From the NCBI GenBank assembly GCA_023105745.1, contig JALGQZ010000008.1, positions 24,565,866 through 24,629,865 of the forward strand: a stretch of 64,000 nucleotides of DNA, in the 5' to 3' direction. Below the pieces are notes generated by a model that had not been told where the DNA came from, did not search any database, and was given only the letters and a program-made list of their open reading frames with translations. The DNA comes from Austropuccinia psidii (Eukaryota > Basidiomycota > Pucciniomycetes > Pucciniales > Sphaerophragmiaceae). Made by a program: the position numbers and the translations under genes. Positions 45,906-58,524 of this stretch are shown in pieces (position 1 is the first letter of the stretch; every line of letters starts with the position of its first letter).

Positions 45906-46403
45906 GCAGATCTTTAACCCACACAAGTTTGAATCTTCTGTAGAATATCTCTTCAAAAATAAAGTACTATTTACCAGAAATAAAAAAAACTTTCAACCTG
46001 TATAGATTGACCATACTTAAGCCAAAGCTGGTAAAATATGTGACCATATGGTAGATATCAGTCAGGGCTAAAATTGAGACAAATTTTTATCTCTTCATCT
46101 TAAAAAATGACAAATACATAAATAATTTAAGGCTAAAATGCCACATAAGCCTGTACAGGTCAATTATGTGGGCTATTTTTAAGTTTAATTTATTTATGAA
46201 TCTTTGAAAAACCCCAGAGGCCTTTTATACTTGAATTACTCATAAAATGACCAATGAAAGGCCCCAGACACATTTTATACAGTTTCTTCCATGTCAGTAG
46301 CACCAGAAAATCTTTGGAGAGTCTATAGAGGAAATATTTCACCCTATATGAAGTGAAATTTACAACTCATTTTCTTAAAGCCACATTTTGTTAAAATAAA
46401 ATA

Positions 46404-46446
46404 CTGTATTTGTCTTGTGAGACCACAAGTGAGCCACAGTAGTAAG
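46404..46446. repeat. Left arm of a ~1.5-kb imperfect inverted-repeat pair
   Basis: CTGTATTTGTCTTGTGAGAC then CACAAGTGAGCCACAGTAGT. The reverse complement of 47875-47917 reads CTGTATTGAGCCTGTAAGAC then CACAAGTAAGCCATAGGAGT, an obvious match over ~43 bp. It may be the terminal repeats of an old DNA transposon or two LTR-like ends facing each other. Confidence 0.6.
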
Positions 46447-47874
46447 CATTTCAGCTCTGGTAATTTGGAAAGGTTAATAACCTCAAAATAACTCATATTA
46501 AGACAAAAATAAGTATTCTGCTCCTTGAAATAAGAAATAAGATTGGTTTTTATCATAATTCTTCTATAGTAAGGCTGTCACAAACAGTATTTCTCTTAGT
46601 ATTAGCTAGATATACTCATAATATAAATCATTGTAGTGATAATTATGATAATTCCAACCAGTTCTTTTGAAAGATTTATCACCACCCTATTATTATAGTA
46701 GAGTCATTCCACCTTATTTTAGCTACTAATTCTGTGTGTAACTATAAGTTTTTTATATGGAACTATTTTTTAGAAAAATTACAATAGTTGTATTTGAAAG
46801 TAACATACTTATTGTATCATTGTTATAAGTCACTGACAATCATGAAGATTATATAAGAGCTCTGGTATATAAATCTATATTTTTCTCAAAGAAACACAAT
46901 CCTGGTTCTAAATGTTATATATATTACCTATAATTAAACCTATTACACACAACTGTGTGATAAGAAAATTGAAACAATTACCATATAAAAAGCAATAAGC
47001 TAAAAAGATAGAGTATTTATTAAAAGCTACCACATAGGCTGCTATCAAATAATTAAATTCTGAAATTTTTTGAAAATGATCATTAGATAATGAAAAGAAT
47101 TCAAAAAATTCCTTAATCCATAACTAAGGACTTTTTGGAATATTTGTGTATGCTAATAAATATATTCAGAAAAGATTTTGAACAATGAGACAGTTATTCA
47201 TTATTATACAAATTCAATTAAATTCCAATATTTACATTCTTTATTTAGAGAGCTTATGGATAATGAAACACTTAAACATTATTTTTAATAACATAAGATT
47301 TCATCAAAAAGATATATATGATCAGGAAGCTTGATTATACTTATTTATGGATAAAAATAGGAATTAAAGGGCTCTTTTATTCCTCAATACACTCCCTCCG
47401 TGATAAGAGATGCTTTCAGAGTATGTTTAATGATTTAAACTGGAAAATACATTATCAAGAATTAAGCCTAATCTTAGAAACTCTTATTTTTTCAGTGAAA
47501 ATCTAAGCTAAAGTGTCAGGATGACTCTATAATGTATTACTAAGAAATCTATAACTATGAGTGTGACACTAAATTAGGAGTTAAAAAAATCTTAGAAGAG
47601 CTCTACCATAATAATATAGCTATGATGAATCTATTGAAAGCCCTGGTTTCACTGATTATCAGTTAGATTGGTATAGTAATTACTACAATAATTAAGAATA
47701 TAATGATATCTGGTTAATTCTAAGAGGATTACTGCCTGTGAAACCTTTACTACAGAAAAATTCAAATGAAAAACAAGATAAGTTCTCATTTTGGAAATGA
47801 GAAGACCTCTTTTTATATTACTCAACGGTAGTGGTAGGTCATACACCTTTTCATGCGACCACAGAGTGAGAATT

Positions 47875-47917
47875 CTCACTCCTATGGCTTACTTGTGGTC
47901 TTACAGGCTCAATACAG
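47875..47917. repeat. Right arm of the imperfect inverted-repeat pair
   Basis: Inverted partner of 46404-46446. The 1.43 kb between the arms has no recognisable coding sequence, as expected for a nonautonomous element. No target duplication was confirmed. Confidence 0.6.
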
Positions 47918-49439
47918 CCTTGTAATGAGCTGAAATATGGTTTTGGGACCACAAGCTTTCATTTTTAACCCATACTGGTTGAAAAGGTTTTTGACAGAGC
48001 TTCCAGAATTTATCTGGTGCTTTTAAAGCATCAGAAGCTGTACATTACATTTCTGGCGGCTCTTATTAGTAAGGTTATGAGTAATCAAAGCTTGATCATC
48101 TTTTGAATAAATTTTCTGAATCATCATTCAAATATATGGGAAGGTATTCCACAATACCACCCTTTACAGGAAGGTGAGGTAGTTTACTATCCAAAGTATT
48201 AGTAATCAACTGATAAATAGCCTTTTGGCACCTTTGTAACATCACAATTCAATTTTCTGGGATGGTATCTCACAAGGCCACTTGGTTTGGGATTATAATC
48301 TTAAATCCTAAATACCTTTGTTGGTTTTAAATATGAACATCTCAAGAGTGGCTCAAATTTTGCCCAAAATTGAGTTCTAGAAGATTTTTATACTTATGTC
48401 CCACTTTTGATTAATTATTTCTAAGCTATACAGGATAAAAGTATTTTCAGCTTTCTGTAAAATAGAATTTTTCCTTTTTTAAGAGAAAAGTAACAATAAC
48501 TTTTGATTTGTATAAGATACAGGAATAACGGCTTTAGCTATTCCTTAAAATATGCTACTTAATGGGTCTCTCATCAAAACTGTGAAAGCTAGATGAAAGG
48601 TGAAAAAAAGTATTATTTTCCAGGTTACTCAAATAGCATCCATGTGGTAGCTTTTTATTGAGTGGTTCTGAAGTATTGGAGCTGTTACCATTGGATATCC
48701 CTAATAGATATCTTTTCTAAAGGACCTCACTTGATGGTTCTGTGAGCCAAACTCTAGGGTCTAGACAAGATTCGAATATTAAGGTTTATGCTCATAAAGA
48801 GTTTTCAAACTCAAAATATTCGCTAATTCCTATTGTTTGATAATAAGAATAATATTTTCTAAAAGAGGTATTTTTACTCCTTTGGATAGCCACATTTACA
48901 TGACAGCTTTTTTAGGTTCTTCTCTTAGTTTTTATGGCCTTATTTCACCTTTTTTTTTATAAAGGTTAAAGGTGTGTATTTCACTCCCTCTCATGTACCA
49001 TGTTTATGGTGCTTTTTAATGTCATTATTGTGATCTTGTTTGAAATAACCGGTTGATATGAATGTTATATTTTTATCTCCTAGTAACTTTCACATAAATT
49101 TTGGTATATAATTTTTGAATTTACTTTAGAAATTATATATTTGGTTAAAATTCTGTTTTATGAATTTTTCAAGAGGAAATTTCCATGCAAGAATATCTTG
49201 ATTTGTGTTTTTATTAATTTTTCCATAAAGTTTAACTTTATTCAAAAATAATCAAATTAGATATTTCCTAGGTTAAATACAAAATAATCCAATAAATAAA
49301 GGAATATTCCTTTTTGGGGTCTATAGAAATAAGATCAACCTATAAGATGAATTGGAGCTTCATTTAAATCCATAATTAAATTTACTTTCTATGAATTTTC
49401 GAAGCTATTGCTCTTTTCAATTTACACCAAACCTTGGCT

Positions 49440-50235
49440 TTCAATAAGCTTTCCATGAACTTAGCTTTAATTTTAAGCTTATTAAATCTTTGTAAGCTCT
49501 TAAATACTTGATCAAAATCTTTTACATTGGGATTTACCCTTTGGAAGGTTGTAATTTCTGTAAAAATGGGGAATAAACAAGTCTAAGCTCGAATGTTTAA
49601 TCAAATTATAATTTGAATGTTTCAATAATTTTGAAAATCCTTTTCCATAGGAGAAAAAACTTTACTGGCTTCTTGCAGATCCCGAATGTGGGATACCCTG
49701 GAACCTCTTGCCATTTGGGCCTTTTCCCCTCTTGCATTACTTTTTCCAATTTATCTATTTAAATTTATAAAATGGATTTGAATTACTTTCAACTGATTCC
49801 ATAAAAGATTTTGATTATTTATGGAAAACCCTCAGTCAATTAAGTAAATATACACAACACTGTAGCTTAAACACTCTTTATTAATTTTACATATACATGA
49901 TGTACATTCAAATGAGGGTTGAAATCAAAGATTTTCAAAATTTCTAAAGATTCATAAGACTAATTAAGAATCCAAAATGATTCTCAGTTACTCTGATAAG
50001 AGCGAAAATAATCATCTTTGGGTATCACGCCCAATGGGCTTACCCTAAGTTATTTTTGGTATAGAATCTAAATATGAAATTATATTTATATCTTTATTCA
50101 TCAATAATTAAGCTATAATAAGATTCCATTCTTTCTTGTTTTTAATTTATTTGAAAATTCCATTAATTACTAATTCAAATTTAGAAAATACTCTTTGTGG
50201 CTTTATTTTGTGTTATACATACCTCAACCTAAATA
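49440..50235 (-). repeat. Diverged LTR relic of the 2.17-kb family or a relative
   Basis: On the plus strand, TTGGGATTTACCCTTTGGAA (near 49527), GAAAATCC..., CTTCTTGCAGATC, GGGATACCC, TTGCATTAC, AGTCAATTAAGTAAATATAC and a terminal TTATACATACCTCAA follow the same order as in the solo LTR at 25980-26650. Identity is low and the TG/CA ends are not intact, so this is an old copy. Confidence 0.55.
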
Positions 50236-53200
50236 ATAGAGTAATCCTGAAATATTTGATACATTCAATTAAACCTGATTATGCTAGAGAGATATGTTAT
50301 ATCTATTATAATCCTATTTCTCATAATCAATTGATAAAAAATATTTATAAATTAAATTGTTAGTTAATCCTTTTTAATTGTGTAAAATTGTTATTTATAA
50401 TATTCAAATGTATGGGAGTTATTCCTCTTGTGTGTAGTTCAGAATCTTTCATTATCATTTAAATAATATTATTCTTTTCTCCACATAATCTTCCTCCTCA
50501 TGAGCTATTATGATTCATAAAAATAATATGAGATGATATCATTCTGGATCACAGAACCAAAGCCTAATAAAGAGATTGTTTTATCTCATTGAGACATTGC
50601 ACTTAATTTAAAATTCCTGTAAGCCAATACAAAAAATCTTTGAGAATTATAATCTCATTCCCACCAAGTGTGTTCACATATTTTCTCCAGACATAAACTG
50701 AAAAATGGTTTACACTAATTCCTTTTCTTCCTAATTTTTCTTTTGAGAAACCCAAAGGTGAGCTCACATAGTAATAACCAAAACGAATGTAGTTCCTTTT
50801 AAAACAATATCTCTATCCTGATAAATATTTCAGTTATACAAGACGCTGGTAAAGCTAAAGCTTAAGAATATAAAGAGCTTATGTATTTTACTAATAGTAT
50901 TAGTAGAATGGAATAAGTACATAATACATATTCTATAAACAATTTCAGATAGCTTAAATGAAATGAGTAATAAAGGAATTCATTTTAGCATTAATAGAGA
51001 GCTTAAAGCTTTATAAACTTTATTTTTAAAAAATCTCACAGATAAAACTAACAAAAACAGTGAAGCCCTTGAGTCCTTCCACTTTAATCAATTGGAAGAC
51101 GCTATATTTTCTTCCTTTATCTTTCCATTTTCTAAATATAATTTTTGAATTAAAAGTGCCCGAGATTTCTGGATAGTAGTATTTGAAATAAGCTTCATTT
51201 TGAAGATATGGTGGTTGATTCGATTGATAAGCTATCTCTCTTTTGATATTTAAATTTAGAATTTCATATTTAGGATCATATTATATTTAATCTCAGGAAT
51301 AATGAGCATATTGAGCCCCAATTAAGTCAATTTTTTTTATTTTTGTAGAGTATTTTATAGTTTAAGGTGAGGTTTGATCCCAATATCTGTAAATTAAGAG
51401 TAATTAAAGGTATTTTTAAGTTAAAAAAATATAAGATTTATTCTCTATAGAGATTATCTATGTTCAAATTATCTCTTCAACATAAAATAAATGAGAAATT
51501 CACAGAAACAATATGCCAATTCGAAAAATACAAATTAGGAATTGAATACCAAACATATGGATTTTATATATTAGTTGATTAAGTTTCTTTGAGGAAATTC
51601 TTCCGTTTGGAATATGTGGTGTATCAGTATTGGTTCCCACTATTATTTATATGCCTATAAGTTCATGATTCTCATTATATCTAATTACTTATAATTAGCT
51701 ACCTAAAAGGAATATTAACTGTATTTATCAATATGAGATGAACCAGAATATGCTTTTTAATATAAAATTAAGTTGTATTATCTAAAATAAAACTCAAAAA
51801 AACATCAGAAATTCATAGTAAGATAAACCTATTACAAGGACTCAATACTGGTTCTTTCCTCCAGTGGTACCTTTTACCAGTTGTTTCAAATTAGTATGAA
51901 TATATAGGAAATTCAAATATCTTATTCCAAATTAATCCAGGTACTCCAGGAATATTTTCACATAGTTTAGTAATAAGGAGGCTAGGTATTGTGGTATTGC
52001 AAGCACCATATGTGAGTAATTTGAAGGATTATTATATAGCCTAATTTCTATCTAAATTTTATATATAATGGTTGAATATGTATATTTCTAATTTCTTACT
52101 ATTCCTTGAAAATTTTTAAAATTTTTAAAATTGAAGTCATGCAATAGATCAAGCTAAAATTAATAAATTAAGATACATACATTAATATTTCAAGAGATAA
52201 CTTTGGATACATTTTTATCATCTTACCCTGAATAGTTTTTATATTTTTTCCATTATTAGAAAGGAAATTTATCCAAAACATTTGTCTTAGTAAAAAATTT
52301 TTGTTCATTTTAATTATATTTCAAATATCTCTTTTTCCCTGTTTTACATATTAATAATAGTATATATAAATTTCTCTAACTAATTTATGATATCAATCAA
52401 AATGACTTTGTATTATATATACAGCATAAAAATCAATTTATGAGTACAAGTAATAAATAAGATGAGGAACTTTTGTCTCAAAATTATTACTATTAAGAAA
52501 ATTCAATGCATCATGCAGCAGACCTTCTGTAAGACCCATTTTCTTCTTATAAAGTACTTATTAGTTGAAACCATAATTAAATTTTATATTGAGTTGATAA
52601 TCTTAAAAGTAATTTTTCACTCAAAACATACTTTTTTCTTGCTTTAGGTCATATATGTTCAATATTATAAGGTCTCTTTTTACAAATTTATGTAACAGCC
52701 GGCTTTGTCCCACAATTTCCGAGGTGTTTCAGTCAAAATTAACTTTCATGGCATGAGTACTCATGGTGACTGGTTTGTAACTTTCTCCGATTAAATATTA
52801 ATTTTCTCAAGTGTGTAATATTATTAAATCACGCATACAAAGCCCTCATAAGAAGAAAACTCTCAAAATTATTTCTATTCATTCTATACTTCTTATAATT
52901 ATTTAAGAGAGTGTATTATATGTTCTGATATTCCTGCATATCATCTGAGGGAATATAATAAATAAGCATGTATTGAAAGCTGGATTATTCAGTTTTTCTT
53001 AAAAATTAAAATCCAAAACTCTATTTGAAATATTTCATTACATAAATTAATAAAATATCAATTTCTTAAGGAAATTTCAATTTTGGTGAAGCCACAGCCA
53101 CTTATCACATTTAGTTCTATTGGTAACTGTCTTTCAAAAATCTACAAGTATAAGCTAAAATAAAAAATATGTTTTAGATGTTGAATCAAAATTATTCAAT

Positions 53201-54080
53201 AAAATGGTATTCTTTTTTGAAAAAGGACTCTATGAAAATAAATTGGCTTCAAGGGTGAGTAATTCACTCCTTTTCCCAGTAATGAAATTAATATTTCAAA
53301 CAACGCTTTCTTAATTTAGTTTAATCAACAACAAACATGGACCACACAAAAAAAAGACTCTAAGATCTCAGAGTAAGTCAGAATTTCATTCAAGCTTGAA
53401 CTTGGATTATTTTGATAAAGCCTTGAGATATTAATACTTATATACTAAATCAAATATTGAAAATTAACTTTTATTTCTTCTCTTGGTAAAAAAATAGGTC
53501 AATTCCTTGATCTCAGTAAGCATCTGTTGACTATAGTCCTGATAATTCATTGAAAAAGGAATTTATTGGAAACACCCATAGGTATGTAAAAATCAAATTC
53601 ATTTAGCTATTTTTTTAAACTTGAAAATCTGTTGGTAAGTATCTTAAATTGATTAAATAGATTTCGTATTCCAGTTTCCTTTTCTATATGCATAAGCTTA
53701 AAATATCATCATTGAATTTGAATATACAATTTTACCACATAAAAAACCTGGTAGGTCTCCAAGCTTAAATTATTTGAAGAAATTAAAAAATCTATTCACT
53801 GTAGGTCCTTTGAAAACATTTCAAAATAGAATATAGTAAATTTCAACTTGCTATATCAAAGAATTATGGGGCCAAGACAGTTTAACCTCTTTCATCAGAT
53901 TAAATTTCTATTCTGTACTATTTATACTGAATTGGAAAGAGTATTAAATAGTCAGAGGAATCCTATTCTAATCATTGAAACTATCTTTATCATGATTAAT
54001 TTCAATTTTATCATCATCTCAAAAAAACATTGCAAATTTTACAATGAGAAAACATTTTTCAATATTGTTTCAAATGAACC
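50236..54080. other. AT-rich intergenic DNA, no gene seen
   Basis: No ORF with a domain and no RNA gene recognised. Short A/T-rich ORFs (52462-52647) are composition artefacts. Confidence 0.55.
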
Positions 54081-54084
54081 CAGC

Positions 54085-54400
54085 TTATATTTACCACTAT
54101 ACAGATCCACAAAGATGGGTAGCCTAGAACCTTTTCCCATAATTACTTTTTTCACTTTTTCTCCATTATTTTTTCCTTTTCTTACTGATCTTAGGCAATA
54201 ATATATAAATATTGAATATCTGAAGAAAATTACCACAAGATTTACCACCTGTATGGTAAATATAGGGCTAACTTCAAAACTACCCACCACACCTTAATTT
54301 TGGTTAAGGTTTTGTAAGTTGAGCTATACATGGTTGAGTGTAAAGCTAATCTTCATTTATTAAAGCTTAATCAAAATTGAAATTTCTCAAAATTTGTCTA
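54085..54400 (-). repeat. Second diverged LTR relic
   Basis: TACAGATCCACAAAGATGGG, then TTTTTCCTTTT, TGGTAAATATA and CACCACACCTTAATTTTGGT follow the order of GCAGATACAAAAAGCTGGG...AGTAAATATACACAGCACCTC...TTTTGGT in the solo LTR. Only a core segment is recognisable. The overlapping ORFs 53848-54201 and 54039-54290 are therefore not genes. Confidence 0.45.
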
Positions 54401-55529
54401 TTTTAATTTACAAAAGTCTATTCTCTAAACAGAGGAGTTTTGACTAAACACCACTTTATGTACGCCTATGTAATTCTGTATGTAGACCCCAATGGCCCAA
54501 TGATAATTATATCTTCAATCATTAAAGAAGATTATTTACATCCTTGAATAAATCTTACATTGGTTATTCTTCCTATTGCTTAATAATAAGCTTAAAGGAG
54601 GAATTTTGTGAGTTTTTTGAAAGATTGAAGTATTCCTCAGGTCTAAAGTTTGTGAACCAGGTCCACTTTTTTATTCTTGGGAATTCAAAATCTCATTATT
54701 TATTGTAGCTGGTTGGCCACAAACACAAATACTCGCATTTTATTACAAATCTAACATTCTGTTTCAAGAAATATCCTCTCATGATTTGCACCATTGCATT
54801 ATTTTGAAATTAAGTGTGAGCTATAAAAATTTAACAACAAGGGGGCTAAGTTAAATCTTTAGCTTTCTTCGTATTTAGATAAAAAAAGCTATAGCGGGCC
54901 TAGGAGGGAACGCAATGAAATTGAAATATGTTTTCATAATTTTACCCAAATTTAATGAGATCAGCTTCCGCTACACTATCCAAACAAGAAGGGATGATAA
55001 TAAGCTTGAAAACGAATTTAATGAGCTAATTTGATGCAGAATCTTAAGCCATATTAAATAATTTACCAATAGAAGAAAGTAAATCCAGGTATTTATGTAT
55101 TGAAATATTCATTACCAATTGGGAGAGATTTAGAAAAAACACACCAGATATTTCTGGAAAAATAATGAAAAGCTATCCAGAGTAGTTTAAAGGGAGAAAT
55201 GAACAATTTGAAAGAAGATGTCTCTCATTATGCCAAGATTAATTGGAGACCTTGAATATGAAGCCTGATTTTATTTCAAAATTAAAAAATGAGGAAAAAA
55301 AGCAAAAATACTAGGACCTAAGTTAAGAACCAAATCTACGTCTTTTCAAAGTATTCTATGAGAAAGAACAAGTAAAATTACCTTTTATTCCTGTTTCATA
55401 CTTCATGCGAAGAAAATATGAATCTTGAGCTCTTTCATTAGTTTTCAATATTGTTCCCCACTTTTGGGAAGCCTATGACCTTTCAGACATTTCTCAAATG
55501 TCTAAAGTAGAGCTGAAGAATAATTTATT
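54401..55529. other. Intergenic DNA, no gene seen
   Basis: AT-rich, with no coding signal that I could support. It separates the LTR relics from the GC-richer gene island. Confidence 0.5.
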
Positions 55530-56930
55530 TAATTAACTGTTTTGTATGGATTCAAATACACTTCTGAAGTTAGAATTTGATAATATTTGTATTTTTTGAA
55601 TATTCAAAAGAGGCAAGGCTATTGTATGATATGCTACCTTTCTTGGAATACTCCAAAATATTTGTAAATATTTTTTCAAGCATTCTCTTGATGCAATGGG
55701 AAAACATTCTTTTGCCCCATCTTGAGCATCAGTTACATTTTTGACGTGATGGACCCAACTCAGATAAATCCTATATACAAGGTCATCTCCATGCTTATAA
55801 ACATGACCACTGATTGTGTACTGAATCATTTTATTGAAGCCTTATCCAAGCTATATGAAGCTGACCAACCTTGTAGGAATCCTTGAAGATAAGCTCTCTG
55901 ATTGGGAACATTGATTCCATCAAATATGAATGTTGTATCTTCCTTTCCTTGGGATTTATCTTTCCAAGCCTGTGGTAAATTATTCCATGCCAAATGCAGT
56001 ATGGAGATCCCCATTTATTTTCCTTAGCCAAAAATACCACAAGCTCATCATGTGATGGCTCCCTCAAATACTATCTTCCAAACTTCTCCATTATGTGCCT
56101 TGAGTAGGTCTTGAGACATAATGCTACTGCACTTTGACCAAAGTGAAATTACTGGTCTATTGCATCAGAAGTTTAGCCAGGAAAATATGTGGAGCTTTTA
56201 ACAAAATAATCCTTGATGAGTTTCTCTGAACCTTGTAGATGCTGATGGTCAATTGCTATTTGAGTATCTGGAACAGCATCTCTTGGGTGATGCATAAGGA
56301 TTTGGATTTTCTCCTCATCATCTTCCAAGAGTAAGGATTGGTTTGAAACTATTTTTACGCAAGCCTGTTAAGTTTGATTGAAGAATGGAAAATACAGAAG
56401 CTCTTTGGTAAGAAAATTTTTTTTAAGCCAGGGCTGCAGAATGTTAATTACAGAAAAAGTCACTTCAACAGCTTCACATTCTCTTATTTCTATCATTAAA
56501 TCTTTTTTCAAGAGAGCTAATGAGTCTTGGGTCTGTACTAAAAAGGTACTCAAATGCCATTACTTGGAGGGTTCATTAGCAGCTGCCTGTAATTTTTGGT
56601 GTGGTGCAGAAGAGTATGCAAGCTCAAATGGTTCAAGCCCTCAAGTTAAGCCTTGCGACTCAACATATGCGCCAAGTTCGATTTCTGGTTGCTGCCAGGC
56701 CAAGCTCCAAATGGTGTTGGCTGGCAGGAACATCCAAATACTGCGTTTTATAAACTGCCAGCAAAGTTCGCATGGGGGTAATTGGAAACACTGGCAGTGA
56801 ATGAGATTTTAGAAATTCTATGCAATCTGCTTGGATGGTGGAAATCGCACGATGCTGAGGCATCACGCTCCAATTCCGCTTGCCTCGTAGGTTGCTGGAG
56901 CATTAAGAGCTTAAGGTGGGCTCGGTGGGG
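55530..56930 (-). pseudogene. Decayed host-like gene of unknown function
   Basis: Protein-like sequence runs in several minus-strand frames with stops and shifts. From right to left: RQAELERDASAS, then (one frame over) AISTIQADCIEFLKSHSLPV and FPITPMRTLLAVYKTQYLDV, then EPFELAYSSAPHQKLQAAAN, TFLVQTQDSLALLKKDLMIE, EDDEEKIQILMHHPRDAVPD, LAKENKWGS, TTFIFDGINVPNQRAYLQGF and finally HVYKHGDDLVYRIYLSWVHH down to 55533. Composition and GC content are host-like, unlike the chance ORFs elsewhere. The EFLKSHSLPVFPITP part resembles, from memory, a segment in rust hypothetical proteins. I cannot assign a function. Introns may explain some breaks, but the in-frame stops point to decay. Confidence 0.5.
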
Positions 56931-57338
56931 CAAGTTGCCTGTTTATCTGAATTAGCTACAAGCCAAGACCAAAGTTGGTGGGCCAGATCGTTGGTCAAGT
57001 ACAAGTCAATGAATAAATGGTTGCCTGCAGCCGAGTCTGCCAACATGAATGCCAATGATCACATTTGGGTGTTGAGGCAAGTAATTTCAATGGTAATTCG
57101 CAAGCAGCAGACAAATCATAGCACATTATTTGCCGTAGCCCACCAGTCCAATGACATTTCATGCTGGGATAATAGCCTTAGAATTGAGAATGCGAAAGGA
57201 TGTTTTAAAAATCGGGCGAAGGTTCATAGGAGTGTGTTACTGCCTGGCAATAGTTAGCGAGAATAACTTGGAAGGCAAGATATTGCATACTTCATAGCAT
57301 GGAATAGTAGGGTTAATGACACATTAATTTCAGACAAA

Positions 57339-58223
57339 TCATCGTGTAAGGACACCTAGAGGTTGCAACAAATCAATCATAAAATAAACAAACATTTTGG
57401 AAAAAAATGCTTGTAGAGAGTTAAAGTAAAACAAACCATCAAAGCGAGAGCGGAACCAGGCCATAGAATCTTCCTTTTGAACACGGTGCTTGAAACCCAC
57501 CCGGTTGTTGCAATGTTTACGTCGAGAGACACGGAAGCCTGGTCGCCCCATGACGACGTAGAAATCCATACCAAAAATTCTAATGAGGGAGTCCTCAAGT
57601 TAGCTTGAGTTCTTCCTCCATGCAATACGAAGAAAGTGCTAACCCAATTCCTGGGTCATACTTGATACCCAAATCAATGTGTTCGGTAATACCGAATCCA
57701 AAGTTGCCAGTGTCAGAAAAATTACGCTTGCGCAGTTCGTATTCCTTAACTTTCAAACCACGCTCTAGGATTTCTTCTGCTTTAGGGCCACGAATGGTGA
57801 CGTGACAGGCAATCTTTTCGTTTCTTCGAATACCAAAAGACCGAATGGTATAACGAGCTTTGGAGGTCACAGGAGTTTGGCCGGTAAGTTGCTCTAACAC
57901 CTAGGTTTCAATGTGGGATCAGACATGCGTAGTGATGAAACACCAGGAAGGCGACGGGAATTGAGGAATATTACTTTAGAAGCCCGAGTAAGTCGATCAC
58001 CAGATTCACCAACGGAGATGTCTAACAAAGATGTTGATAGTCAATCATGTGTGGTCATTAAAAGCTCCTACCATTCAGCCAAGTGGTTCGGTTCTGGGCT
58101 CACTGATGACTAGTTTTTCTATGCGCAATTCCCGCATGGGGTTGGTCTTCTTGTCGGTCTAAAGACAGATATGACATTAGCCTTGATTCGGACGTGGATG
58201 TTATTCAACCGATGCCTTACCAT
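57339..58223 (-). CDS. RPL11: 60S ribosomal protein L11 (uL5), six coding exons
   Basis: Joined minus-strand exons: 58223-58221 (ATG only), 58158-58104, 58021-57975, 57900-57644, 57579-57437 and 57355-57339, giving 522 nt (173 aa plus TGA), the usual length for this family. Every junction has GT...AG and the phases fit. Signature segments are [114 protein letters not shown] and [15 protein letters not shown]; the C-terminus is FDGVLTR. The protein sits in the central protuberance of the large ribosomal subunit and contacts 5S rRNA. Introns are 62, 82, 74, 64 and 81 bp. The five-codon last exon is inferred from frame and family length. It diverges from SMB1 with about 300 bp between the start codons. 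Confidence 0.95.
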
Positions 58224-58524
58224 CGTCGCTTTGTTGACGTGAGGTGGGAGGACGGATGCGTTGATGGTTGTGGCCTGAATCGAGTGGCCTCCCCGGCGCC
58301 AGCAGGCCCAAAGCGGGATAGAGCCACCGGGGAGCTGGCGGCCGTCTCATCACATTAGGGTTAGGTTTGGGCTATGCCGGCCACACTCATTATACCCATA
58401 CGCCGCCTTCAGGAAATGCTTGTAGCGCGTCTCCAGACAGTCATCCACCGAGGTCTGGCTTCCTCCGCCGGCGGCGCACACTTCACACCGTGACATTATC
58501 GGCTACCGGACATCACAAATAAGA
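58224..58524. promoter_or_regulatory. Shared divergent promoter of RPL11 and SMB1
   Basis: About 300 bp between the two inferred ATGs, the most GC- and CpG-rich stretch in the window (GCCGG, GGCGCC, CCGCCGGCGGCG). Divergent housekeeping pairs with a GC-rich promoter are common in fungi. It contains the TTAGGGTTAGG word at 58355. Confidence 0.75.
58355..58365 (+). promoter_or_regulatory. Telomere-repeat-like box in the RPL11/SMB1 promoter
   Basis: TTAGGGTTAGG is almost two fungal telomere units. Such telo-boxes are bound by Tbf1-type Myb factors or similar proteins and are found near ribosomal-protein genes in several eukaryotes. The role here is inferred from sequence and position only. Confidence 0.5.

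Larger units (their letters stand above)
43421..49440. other. AT-rich intergenic DNA with decayed repeats
   Basis: No gene seen; ORFs such as 44644-44886 are hydrophobic chance frames. A word GGCTCACA at 45161-45168 resembles the end of a minus-strand LTR, but no matching start was found. Within the stretch are a perfect palindrome (45884) and an inverted-repeat pair (46404/47875), listed separately. Confidence 0.55.

Noticed and set aside
53848..54201. 117-codon ORF
   Set aside because: It overlaps an old LTR relic, and its composition matches AT-rich noncoding DNA.
56378..56800. 140-codon plus-strand ORF
   Set aside because: The minus strand gives the more protein-like reading across the same DNA, with continuity on both sides.
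57605..58113. Plus-strand ORFs at 57605-57805 and 57913-58113
   Set aside because: Antisense shadows of RPL11 exons 3 and 4.
58355..58365. Telomere or subtelomere end
   Set aside because: Fewer than two TTAGGG units inside a promoter; no array.
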